Shown here: positions 52,851 through 60,944 of the stretch, piece after piece
How the letters are laid out: each line of letters starts with the position of its first letter
Position numbering within the stretch: the first letter of the stretch is position 1
Source of the DNA: an uncultured Prevotella sp.
GTDB taxonomy: Bacteria; Bacteroidota; Bacteroidia; Bacteroidales; Bacteroidaceae
DNA length: 64,000 nucleotides
Direction of reading: 5' to 3'
NCBI RefSeq assembly: GCF_946407605.1
Contig: NZ_CAMJOS010000013.1
Coordinates: 1-64,000 of the forward strand
Notes under the pieces: generated by a model
Database searches by the model: none
The model's input: only the letters and a program-made list of their open reading frames with translations
What the model was told of the DNA's origin: nothing
Made by a program: the position numbers and the translations under genes

Positions 52851-55298
52851 ATGGCAAAGAAAAAAGGTAAGAAATCGGCATCTCAGGGTCCACGCATGTC
52901 ATTGTTGGAGTCATTGGGTATTAAAAATATAATTCAGATATTTCAGAACGAACGCTTGCACTTCTTTTTGGGCATGTTGCTCTTTGCATTGTCCATCTGT
53001 CTGACGTGGGCTTTTGTCTCGTTTTTCACGACGGGTGCTGCTGACCAGAGCATCATTGAGAATTTGCGAGAGGGCGATCTGGCCAACGAGCCTCAGAAGT
53101 TTGGCAATTCCGTAGGTAGTCTGGGTGCCTATGCCGCCTATTTCTTTATGAATCGCTGTTTCGGAGTGGCTGCTTTCGGTATTCCCTTGTTCTGTTTCCT
53201 TGTTTCGCTGGCAGTGATGAAGGTTTATAGGCCTTCGTTGCTTAAGTGGTTTATTGGTATCGCCCTTTTTGTCGAGTGGTTCTCTGTGGCGCTGGCCAAG
53301 TTTGCTACACCTCTGGTGCCTGATAGCCATTTCTGTCCTGGTGGTGAACATGGCATATATGTATACCGCTTTATAGAGCGCTATATTGGTACTCCAGGCT
53401 TATTGGCTGTGCTGATAGTGGTGGCCATTTTGGTGCTGATGTATGTCAGTTCCGAGACTATTGTGTGGATACGTAAGATCCTGAATCCCATGCGCTTCAT
53501 CGACAAGGTGAAGTTTACGGTAAGCAGCGCCGATTCTACAGAGGTGCCTGCCGATGACTCTTACGAGAACCTGATTAAGACGGATGATGACCCTGTTTAC
53601 GATAATCCTGAGACGCAAGTCGTTGATTTTGGTACTGAAGAGGATGACGAGCCTCAGGTGACCATTACGCCGACAGAGACAGAGCATCCTGCCGATCCTG
53701 ATATTGAGATTGTTGTGGCTGGTGAAGAGGAGAAAGGCGACGCCGATGCACCTCAGGTGGCCATAGAAGATTTGGAACCCTACGACCCCAAGCGCGACCT
53801 TGAGAACTATCACTATCCCACGCTCGACTTGCTGCAGGAATATGAAGACGACAGCAAGCCCTATATTGACATGGAGGAGCAGACGAAGAACAAGAACCGC
53901 ATTGTGGAGGTGCTGCGCAACTTCGGCATCGAAATCAGCAGCATCAAAGCTACCGTTGGTCCTACCATCACGCTCTATGAGATTACGCCAGCCCAGGGTG
54001 TGCGTATCTCCAAGATTCGTAACCTGGAGGACGATATCGCCCTGTCGTTGAAGGCTCTTGGCATCCGTATTATCGCACCTATACCAGGTAAGGGAACCAT
54101 CGGTATCGAAGTACCTAATGAGAAGAAGAATGTAGTGTCGATGCGTAGCGTACTCGACTCGAAGAAATTCCAGGAAGCCACGATGGAGTTGCCCTGTGCT
54201 ATGGGTAAGACCATTACCAACGAGGTGTTTATGTTCGACCTCGCTAAGGCGCCTCACCTTCTGGTGGCTGGTGCTACTGGTCAGGGTAAGTCTGTTGGTT
54301 TGAACGCCATTCTCACCTCTTTATTATATAAGAAACACCCTGCCGAACTGAAAATTGTGTTGGTTGACCCCAAGATGGTTGAGTTCAGCATCTATGCCAA
54401 GATAGCCAACCACTTCCTTGCTAAGGTGCCCGACGATAATGCGTCGGCCATCATCACAGACACTACCAAGGTGATTCGCACCCTGCAGTCGCTCTGTGTG
54501 GAGATGGATGCCCGTTACGAGCTGCTGATGGCTGCTGGCGAACGTAATATCAAGGACTATAACCGCAAGTTCATTGCCCGCAAGCTGAATCCAGAGAAGG
54601 GACATAAGTACATGCCATATATCGTAGTGGTCATTGATGAGTATGGCGACCTGATTATGACGGCAGGCAAGGAAATAGAGCTGCCCATTGCCCGTATTGC
54701 CCAGAAGGCCCGTGCTGTGGGTATCCACATGATCATTGCCACGCAGCGTCCTACCACTAATATCATTACGGGTACCATCAAGGCTAACTTCCCTGCCCGT
54801 ATTGCCTTCAAGGTGTCGCAAGGCATTGACTCTAAGACCATTCTTGACCGTATGGGTGCCCAGCAGCTTATTGGACGTGGTGATATGCTTTATCTGCAGG
54901 GCAACGATCCTGTGCGTGTACAATGTGCTTTCGTCGATACCCCTGAGGTTGATGAAATCAATCAGTTCATTGCCGACCAACAGGGTTATCTGGAGCCTTA
55001 CGAGCTGCCCGAGCCTCCTGTAGGTGAAAGCGATGGAGCCTCTTCTGGTAGCAACGATGCCGACCTGAGCCACCTTGACCCGATGTTCGACGATGCCGCC
55101 CGACTCATTGTTCACGAGCAGAGTGGCTCAACGAGCCTCATCCAGCGTAAGTTTGCCATTGGCTACAACCGTGCTGGCCGATTGATGGACCAGTTGGAGA
55201 AGGCAGGCATTGTGGGCCAGGCTCACGGCTCAAAGCCTCGCGAGGTGCTTATCCAGGATGATATGAGTCTGGAGAACTTACTGAATTCTCTTCATTAA
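52851..55298 (+). CDS. ftsK: DNA translocase FtsK
   Basis: 815 residues. An N-terminal membrane domain with about four helices (residues ~35-210) is followed by an acidic linker (~225-310), the alpha/beta RecA-like motor with Walker A GATGQGKSVGLN near residue 471 and Walker B IVVVIDEYGDLIM, and the C-terminal winged-helix gamma domain (SLIQRKFAIGYNRAGRLMDQLEKAGIVG) that reads KOPS-like sites. It pumps chromosome DNA at the septum and activates dimer resolution. It diverges from the exonuclease unit and is followed 10 bp later by a LolA-like gene. Confidence 0.96.
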   Translation: MAKKKGKKSASQGPRMSLLESLGIKNIIQIFQNERLHFFLGMLLFALSICLTWAFVSFFTTGAADQSIIENLREGDLANEPQKFGNSVGSLGAYAAYFFMNRCFGVAAFGIPLFCFLVSLAVMKVYRPSLLKWFIGIALFVEWFSVALAKFATPLVPDSHFCPGGEHGIYVYRFIERYIGTPGLLAVLIVVAILVLMYVSSETIVWIRKILNPMRFIDKVKFTVSSADSTEVPADDSYENLIKTDDDPVYDNPETQVVDFGTEEDDEPQVTITPTETEHPADPDIEIVVAGEEEKGDADAPQVAIEDLEPYDPKRDLENYHYPTLDLLQEYEDDSKPYIDMEEQTKNKNRIVEVLRNFGIEISSIKATVGPTITLYEITPAQGVRISKIRNLEDDIALSLKALGIRIIAPIPGKGTIGIEVPNEKKNVVSMRSVLDSKKFQEATMELPCAMGKTITNEVFMFDLAKAPHLLVAGATGQGKSVGLNAILTSLLYKKHPAELKIVLVDPKMVEFSIYAKIANHFLAKVPDDNASAIITDTTKVIRTLQSLCVEMDARYELLMAAGERNIKDYNRKFIARKLNPEKGHKYMPYIVVVIDEYGDLIMTAGKEIELPIARIAQKARAVGIHMIIATQRPTTNIITGTIKANFPARIAFKVSQGIDSKTILDRMGAQQLIGRGDMLYLQGNDPVRVQCAFVDTPEVDEINQFIADQQGYLEPYELPEPPVGESDGASSGSNDADLSHLDPMFDDAARLIVHEQSGSTSLIQRKFAIGYNRAGRLMDQLEKAGIVGQAHGSKPREVLIQDDMSLENLLNSLH

Positions 55299-55308
55299 AA
55301 TATAAGAT

Positions 55309-55917
55309 ATGAAAAAGATTGTTTTTGTTTTGACAATGATGCTTGGATGTCTGTCGTGGACTTCCTCGCATGCTCAAGATGCCAAGAAGGTACTTGATAA
55401 ATGTGCTGCTGCCGTCAGTTCTAAGAATGGCGTGCAGGCCGACTTCACCATGAATAGTGCTCAGTATGGTGACACCAGCGGAAGGATTTCCGTCAAAGGT
55501 CGCATGTTTACTGCCACCACATCGATGGCTACGCTATGGTTCGACGGTAAGACTCTATGGACCTATATGGCTAACAACGACGAGGTGAATGTCACCACAC
55601 CCTCTGACTCGCAGTTGCAAGTGATGAATCCCTACAACTTCATCAACATGTACAAGAAAGGCTTCGACTACACCATGACCCAGAAGGGCAATGCCTTCCA
55701 AGTGCACCTCACAGCTACTGACGCTTCAAAGAAGGTACGTGAGATGTATATCACCGTTGATAAGAAAACCTATCACCCCACAGAAGTTAAGTTGCTCCAA
55801 AAGCAGCAGTGGACTACCTTTACCATTAGTAACCTGAAGACAGCCAAACTCAGCGATAATGTCTTCCGCTTTAACTCTAAGGACTTCCCCACGGCTGAAG
55901 TCATCGACCTGAGATAA
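55309..55917 (+). CDS. LolA-like periplasmic lipoprotein carrier
   Basis: 202 residues. Signal peptide MKKIVFVLTMMLGCLSWTSSHAQ, then a single LolA-like half-barrel: VLDKCAAAVSSKNGVQADFTM, GRMFTATTSMATLWFDGKTLWTY, NPYNFINMYKKGFDY. LolA carries lipoproteins across the periplasm. Bacteroidetes homologues are divergent, so the assignment rests on fold pattern. Its stop is 2 bp from the permease start, indicating tight coupling. Confidence 0.8.
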   Translation: MKKIVFVLTMMLGCLSWTSSHAQDAKKVLDKCAAAVSSKNGVQADFTMNSAQYGDTSGRISVKGRMFTATTSMATLWFDGKTLWTYMANNDEVNVTTPSDSQLQVMNPYNFINMYKKGFDYTMTQKGNAFQVHLTATDASKKVREMYITVDKKTYHPTEVKLLQKQQWTTFTISNLKTAKLSDNVFRFNSKDFPTAEVIDLR

Positions 55918-55919
55918 AT

Positions 55920-57404
55920 ATGAACCGTTGGAAACTTTTTCTGATGCTGCGCAAGCAGAATAGCCTCGCTATTCGCCGCAGCCCCGCTTTCGAACAGAGT
56001 GTTGTCGCCCGAGTCATGATGGTTATCGGTGCCGGCTTCATGATTTTCTACCTCATCTTCTTGGGTGTTGTGATGGCTATGCCAGCAGCCGAGAGCCATC
56101 ATTACACCATCCTGCTGGCAATGGTTCCCCTGTGGCTCACCATCGACTTTGGTATGCGTTTTGCCGTACAGCAGACACCCTCTGTGGTGGCCAAACCCTA
56201 TCTGCTTCAGCCCATGCCTTTCCTTTCTGTTGTCGAAACCTATCTGGTCAACTCGCTGATTACTGGCTATAACCTGACGTGGCTGTCGCTCTATGTGCCC
56301 TATGCCATCATCATCTTCTTTGGTGGTGCCTCGTTCTTCTCGGCTCTGTCGGTTATCATCTGTGGCTTGATCCTCACCATGTCCAACAGTCAGTTCTACC
56401 TCATGGTGCGCACCCTCTGCGGACGTTCATTGCTCTGGTGGTTTCTCCCTGTGCTGGTCTATGGTGGCTTTTGGCTGCTATTGCCTATCGATGCCGACCT
56501 GTTCGACAAACAGATGGATTTCCTCTGTGACTTCACCTATGCCTGGTATTTCCCTCTGTTCTGTATAGCCCTGCTTGCTGGTCTTTTCTTTGTGAACCGT
56601 TGGATGCAGTTCCGCTTTGTTCGTGAGGAGATTGCCAAGCAGGAAAAGAAAGAGACAACCATGAAGAACGTGTCGCAGTTCACTTTCTTTGAGCGTTTCG
56701 GACAGACGGGTGAGTACCTCAAGCTCGAACTGAAGTCCATCATGCGCAACAAGGCCATCCGTTCTCGAGTAATCATGAGTCTGACCCTCATCACCGTCTT
56801 CTCGCTGCTCATATCCTATACCCCTATCTACGACGGCCGTATGATGCTCAATTTCTGGTGCTTCTACTGCTTCGGACTCTACGGCATGACCACGCTGGTC
56901 AAAGTCATGGGACCCGAGGGCAACTATATCGATTTGCTGATGACCAACAAGGAGAACACGCTCATGCTGCTCAAGGCCAAGTACTACTTCCATGTAGCCA
57001 TCCTTTTCGTTCCCCTGCTGCTCATGCTGCCCGCCGTCATCGCTGGCAAGTTCTCGCCCCTTATGATGCTGGCCTACCTGCTGCTCAGCAGCGGCCTGCT
57101 CTATTTCACTTTGTTCCAACTGGCTGTCTATAATAAGCAGACGTTGCCTCTGAACGAAAAGATTACGGGCAAGAACAATGTGGAGAACGGCATCCAGCTC
57201 ATCATCCAGTTGGTGGCTATGATCACGCCGCTGGTGCTGGTGTCTGTGCTCATCCTGCTGGTAAACGAGGACTTTGCCTATATCGTGCTTTCCATCGTGG
57301 GTCTTATCTTTACCCTCACGCATCCTATCTGGTTGCGCCACATCTATGTCCGCATGATGAAACGTAAATACGAGAATCTCGAAGGTTTCCGTGCTTCACG
57401 ATAA
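55920..57404 (+). CDS. DUF5687 family ABC-type membrane permease
   Basis: 494 residues with about ten to twelve membrane helices in two clusters separated by a charged cytoplasmic stretch (RFVREEIAKQEKKETTMKN...). It matches the DUF5687 type, ABC-2-like permeases of Bacteroidetes. No ATP-binding partner gene is adjacent; the next gene is convergent. Location directly after a LolA-like gene raises a possible role in envelope or lipoprotein export, which is inference only. Confidence 0.75.
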   Translation: MNRWKLFLMLRKQNSLAIRRSPAFEQSVVARVMMVIGAGFMIFYLIFLGVVMAMPAAESHHYTILLAMVPLWLTIDFGMRFAVQQTPSVVAKPYLLQPMPFLSVVETYLVNSLITGYNLTWLSLYVPYAIIIFFGGASFFSALSVIICGLILTMSNSQFYLMVRTLCGRSLLWWFLPVLVYGGFWLLLPIDADLFDKQMDFLCDFTYAWYFPLFCIALLAGLFFVNRWMQFRFVREEIAKQEKKETTMKNVSQFTFFERFGQTGEYLKLELKSIMRNKAIRSRVIMSLTLITVFSLLISYTPIYDGRMMLNFWCFYCFGLYGMTTLVKVMGPEGNYIDLLMTNKENTLMLLKAKYYFHVAILFVPLLLMLPAVIAGKFSPLMMLAYLLLSSGLLYFTLFQLAVYNKQTLPLNEKITGKNNVENGIQLIIQLVAMITPLVLVSVLILLVNEDFAYIVLSIVGLIFTLTHPIWLRHIYVRMMKRKYENLEGFRASR

Positions 57405-57455
57405 ATCCGAGACAAAACACCTTCTTTCATTTAAAAAGATAGTCTCATAAAATAT

Positions 57456-57490
57456 AAATAGGTGAAACTGTTAACAGCTTCACCTATTTT
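57456..57490. terminator. Bidirectional terminator between DUF5687 and uxaB
   Basis: AAATAGGTGAA (57456-57466) pairs with TTCACCTATTT (57479-57489), and A/T-rich runs on both sides serve both convergent genes. Confidence 0.8.
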
Positions 57491-57512
57491 ATTTGATAAT
57501 AGTCTTGACGTC

Positions 57513-58952
57513 TTAAAGAATTGTCTTGACTGCTTCGAGCATTCCCTTAGCCTGAATGAGGTCGAGGAACTGCTTGAGCAAGGCGTTGAGACCAGGAATC
57601 TTGTTGAGGTCTTCCTGCCAGATAAACTCAGCAGCGAGCACGCCATCAACAATCTTCTGTGTGTCGCCAGTAGCCCAGAGGTCAGACAGCAGCTGCATAA
57701 TCTTCGGGTCGTCGTTAGGCACAATCTCTGTACCGTCTGCACGCTTACCACCTTTATAATAAGTGATGATGGCTGCAAGACCGAAGACAAGACCCTTAGG
57801 CAGCTCGCCCATACGTTCCAGATAGGTTTTCACGCCAGGCAGGTCTCGAGCCTGGAACTTGGGGAATGAGTTGAGCATGATGCTGGTAACCTGATGGTCA
57901 ACATAGGGATTGTCGAAACGCTCGAGCACGTCACCAGCAAACTTCTCCAGCTCGTCCATCGGCAGGTCGAGGGTCTGCATGAGTTCGTCGAACTGCACCT
58001 TATGGATATACTTTGAGATGACCTCGTGGTTGCAGGCATCGCGCACAATGTTGACGCCGCTGAGGAAGGCCACAGGTGAGAGCACTGTGTGAGGACCGTT
58101 GAGCAGGGTAACCTTACGCTTGTGATAAGGCTCCTCTGAGGGTACGAACAGCACATGCAGTCCAGCCTTGTCGGCAGGGAACTCTTTCTCCACTTCCTTC
58201 GGAGCCTCGATGACCCACAGGTGGAAGTTCTCTGCCTGCACCACCATATTATCGCGATACGAAATCTTCTCCTGAATCTCAGCAATATCCTTGCGGGGGA
58301 AGCCTGGCACAATGCGGTCTACGAGGGTGGCATAAACGCCGCAAGCCTCTTCGAACCATACCTTGAAGCCGTCGCCCAGTTGCCACAGTTCGATATACTT
58401 ATAGATGCAATCCTTGAGCACATGACCATTGAGGAAGATGAGCTCGCAGGGGAAGATGATAAGACCCTTCGACATATCGCCGTTGAAGGTCTGATAGCGG
58501 CGATAGAGCAGCTGTACCAGTTTGCCAGGATAACTGCTGGCGGGAGCGTCATCAAGTTTACAGGTGGGGTCGAAAGCGATGCCAGCCTCGGTAGTGTTAG
58601 AGATGACGAAACGTATCTCGGGCTGATCGGCCAGCGCCATGAAGGCTGCATTCTGTGTGTAAGGATTCAGGGCACGACTGATGACGTCGATACGCTCGAG
58701 GGTGTTGACGGGCTTACCGTTCTCACGACCCTGCAGGTTGACGTGGTAGAGACAGTCCTGTGCATTGAGCCAGTCAACCATACCTTTCTCAATAGGCTGC
58801 ACAACGACGACAGAGCCGTTGAAGTCGGTCTTTTGGTCCATGTTCCAGATAATCCAGTCCACGAAAGCACGGAGGAAGTTTCCCTCGCCAAACTGAATCA
58901 CCTTCTCAGGCATGACGCTCTTAGGAGCGAATTGTTTGTTTAGTGGTTTCAT
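57513..58952 (-). CDS. uxaB: Tagaturonate reductase (altronate oxidoreductase)
   Basis: 479 residues from the ATG at 58952 (MKPLNKQFAPKSVMPEKVIQFG), the start that matches the family; an upstream in-frame ATG at 58994 would add 14 atypical residues inside the preceding gene's terminator region. Mannitol-dehydrogenase fold: NAD-binding N-terminus (QFGEGNFLRAFVDWIIW), VISNTTEAGI, and a substrate-binding region with KVTLLNGPHTVLSPVAFLSG. It reduces tagaturonate to altronate in D-galacturonate catabolism, complementing the pectinase gene at 24882-30014. It has its own position between two terminators. Confidence 0.9.
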   Translation of the reverse strand: MKPLNKQFAPKSVMPEKVIQFGEGNFLRAFVDWIIWNMDQKTDFNGSVVVVQPIEKGMVDWLNAQDCLYHVNLQGRENGKPVNTLERIDVISRALNPYTQNAAFMALADQPEIRFVISNTTEAGIAFDPTCKLDDAPASSYPGKLVQLLYRRYQTFNGDMSKGLIIFPCELIFLNGHVLKDCIYKYIELWQLGDGFKVWFEEACGVYATLVDRIVPGFPRKDIAEIQEKISYRDNMVVQAENFHLWVIEAPKEVEKEFPADKAGLHVLFVPSEEPYHKRKVTLLNGPHTVLSPVAFLSGVNIVRDACNHEVISKYIHKVQFDELMQTLDLPMDELEKFAGDVLERFDNPYVDHQVTSIMLNSFPKFQARDLPGVKTYLERMGELPKGLVFGLAAIITYYKGGKRADGTEIVPNDDPKIMQLLSDLWATGDTQKIVDGVLAAEFIWQEDLNKIPGLNALLKQFLDLIQAKGMLEAVKTIL

Positions 58953-58975
58953 TTCTAATTGTTTGTCTGTTTTTA

Positions 58976-59011
58976 AGAAAACAGCCAGGAGCACGGTCGC
59001 TTCTGGCTGTT
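58976..59011 (-). terminator. Terminator of the GGGtGRT/NifU-like unit
   Basis: On the - strand AACAGCCAG pairs with CTGGCTGTT, followed by a T-rich tail (TTCTT). Confidence 0.75.
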
Positions 59012-59031
59012 CTTATAATGAAGTAATCAGA

Positions 59032-60045
59032 TTACTTTTTGTTCAGGGCGAGGTCAATCTCCACAGCGATAGACACCGTAGCACCTACCATGGGGTTGTT
59101 ACCAATACCCAGGAAGCCCATCATCTCAACGTGAGCAGGAACAGAAGAAGAACCTGCGAACTGAGCGTCGGAGTGCATACGACCCAGCGTGTCAGTCATA
59201 CCGTAAGAAGCGGGACCTGCAGCCATGTTATCGGGGTGCAGGGTACGACCAGTACCACCACCAGAAGCTACTGAGAAGTAAGGCTTGCCAGCGAGCACGC
59301 GCTCCTTCTTATAGGTACCAGCCACGGGGTGCTGGAAGCGGGTGGGGTTGGTAGAGTTACCAGTGATAGATACGTCAACGTTCTCCTTCCACAGGATGGC
59401 AACACCCTCACGAACGTCGTCAGCACCGTAGCACTTCACCTTGGCGCGAGGACCGTCAGAATAAGGAACTTCCTTCACGACCTTCACCTCACCAGTGTAG
59501 TAGTCGAACTGAGTCTGTACGTATGTGAAACCGTTGATACGGCTGATGATCTGGGCAGCGTCCTTGCCAAGACCGTTCAGGATCACGCGGAGGGGCTTCT
59601 TACGAACCTTGTTGGCCATCTCGGCAATCTTGATGGCACCCTCGGCAGCAGCGAAGCTCTCGTGACCAGCCAGGAAGGCGAAGCACTCAGTCTCCTCGCG
59701 GAGCAGACGAGCGGCAAGGTTACCGTGTCCGATACCTACCTTACGATCGTCAGCTACTGAACCAGGAATGCAGAAGCTCTGCAGACCGATACCGATGGCC
59801 TCAGCAGCCTCAGCGGCTGTCTTCACACCCTTCTTGATGGCGATAGCAGCACCACAAACATATGCCCATTTGGCATTCTCGAAGCAGATCAGCTGAGTTT
59901 CCTCACACATCTGGTAGGGATCCACACCTGCCTTTTCACAAATCTCGTTGGCCTCCTCGATAGAGTTGATGCCATTCTCCTTCAGAGCAGCAAGAACCTG
60001 GTTGATACGGCGCTCCTGACTCTCAAACTGTACTTTTCTAATCAT
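59032..60045 (-). CDS. GGGtGRT protein (function unknown)
   Basis: 337 residues with the hallmark SVASGGGTGRTLHPDNM near residue 256, which names the family. Other conserved parts are KICEKAGVDPYQMC-like N-terminal Cys residues, AGHESFAAAEGAIKIAEMANKVRKKPLRVILNG and SITGNSTNPTRFQHP. No enzymatic role is established to my knowledge. It follows the NifU-like scaffold by 14 bp, an arrangement commonly conserved for this family, which suggests a shared metal- or Fe-S-related task. Confidence 0.9.
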   Translation of the reverse strand: MIRKVQFESQERRINQVLAALKENGINSIEEANEICEKAGVDPYQMCEETQLICFENAKWAYVCGAAIAIKKGVKTAAEAAEAIGIGLQSFCIPGSVADDRKVGIGHGNLAARLLREETECFAFLAGHESFAAAEGAIKIAEMANKVRKKPLRVILNGLGKDAAQIISRINGFTYVQTQFDYYTGEVKVVKEVPYSDGPRAKVKCYGADDVREGVAILWKENVDVSITGNSTNPTRFQHPVAGTYKKERVLAGKPYFSVASGGGTGRTLHPDNMAAGPASYGMTDTLGRMHSDAQFAGSSSVPAHVEMMGFLGIGNNPMVGATVSIAVEIDLALNKK

Positions 60046-60059
60046 AGTCGTATCCTCCT

Positions 60060-60761
60060 TTATTCTTTACGTGGGTCAATAGCTTTAACTGCACCCTGCT
60101 CCTCGCTTGTGCGACCGTAAGAGCCGGTGAACTTCTTCAGAGCCTCGTTGGCATCCATGCCGTTCTTGATAGCCTCCATCATCTTGCCGAGGTGGACATA
60201 CTCGTAACCGCAAACCTCGTTGTTGGCATCGAGATACTGCTTGGTGATGTAACCTTCAGTCAGTTCCAGATAACGTGTACCTTTGGCAACAGTGCCATAG
60301 AGTGTACCAGTCTGTGAACGGAGACCCTTACCCAGGTCTTCCAGACCAGCACCGATAGCCAGACCGCCCTCAGAGAAAGCACTCTGTGTACGACCATAGA
60401 CAATCTGCAGGAAGAGCTCGCGCATAGCGGTGTTGATAGCATCGCAAACGAGGTCGGTGTTCAGAGCCTCGAGGATGGTCTTACCAGGCAGAATCTCAGA
60501 AGCCATAGCAGCTGAGTGAGTCATACCTGTGCAGCCGATGGTCTCGACGAGTGCCTCCTGGATGACGCCGTCCTTCACGTTCAGGCTCAGCTTACAAGCA
60601 CCCTGCTGAGGAGCGCACCAGCCAATACCGTGGGTATAGCCCGAAATGTCCTTGATCTCTTTGGCCTGAATCCACTTGCCCTCTTCGGGGATGGGAGCAG
60701 GACCGTGGTTGGGGCCTTTGGCCACAACGCACATGTTTTCAACTTCCTTAGAATAAATCAT
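60060..60761 (-). CDS. NifU-like iron-sulfur cluster scaffold protein
   Basis: 233 residues. Conserved Cys residues in GIGWCAPQQGACKL, ETIGCTGMTHSA and TDLVCDAIN fit the NifU/IscU-like scaffold fold of the type paired with GGGtGRT proteins, although the sequence is distant from classical IscU. A promoter with -7 TAACTTTG lies ~40 bp upstream. It is probably the first gene of a two-gene operon; the target protein of any assembled cluster is unknown. Confidence 0.82.
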   Translation of the reverse strand: MIYSKEVENMCVVAKGPNHGPAPIPEEGKWIQAKEIKDISGYTHGIGWCAPQQGACKLSLNVKDGVIQEALVETIGCTGMTHSAAMASEILPGKTILEALNTDLVCDAINTAMRELFLQIVYGRTQSAFSEGGLAIGAGLEDLGKGLRSQTGTLYGTVAKGTRYLELTEGYITKQYLDANNEVCGYEYVHLGKMMEAIKNGMDANEALKKFTGSYGRTSEEQGAVKAIDPRKE

Positions 60762-60801
60762 TGTTACCTATTTTAAAATAGTGAATTTGTTTTCGTGGCT
60801 G

Positions 60802-60809
60802 CAAAGTTA
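60802..60809 (-). promoter_or_regulatory. -7 element of the NifU-like/GGGtGRT operon
   Basis: TAACTTTG on the - strand, ~40 bp before the start codon. Confidence 0.65.
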
Positions 60810-60865
60810 CACATTTTCATTGAAAATACCTAAAGTTAGGTAGATTTTTTTATTGAAAGAAAAAA

Positions 60866-60900
60866 GAAAAGGGACGGATGCTTGGTCCGTCCCTCTTTTT
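60866..60900 (-). terminator. htpG terminator
   Basis: GGGACGGA (60871-60878) pairs with TCCGTCCC (60886-60893). T-rich flanks on both strands would stop htpG transcription before the next promoter. Confidence 0.85.
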
Positions 60901-60944
60901 ATGTGCATTTTGTTATGTCTAGATGATAACTTTGCCCCTGTTTC

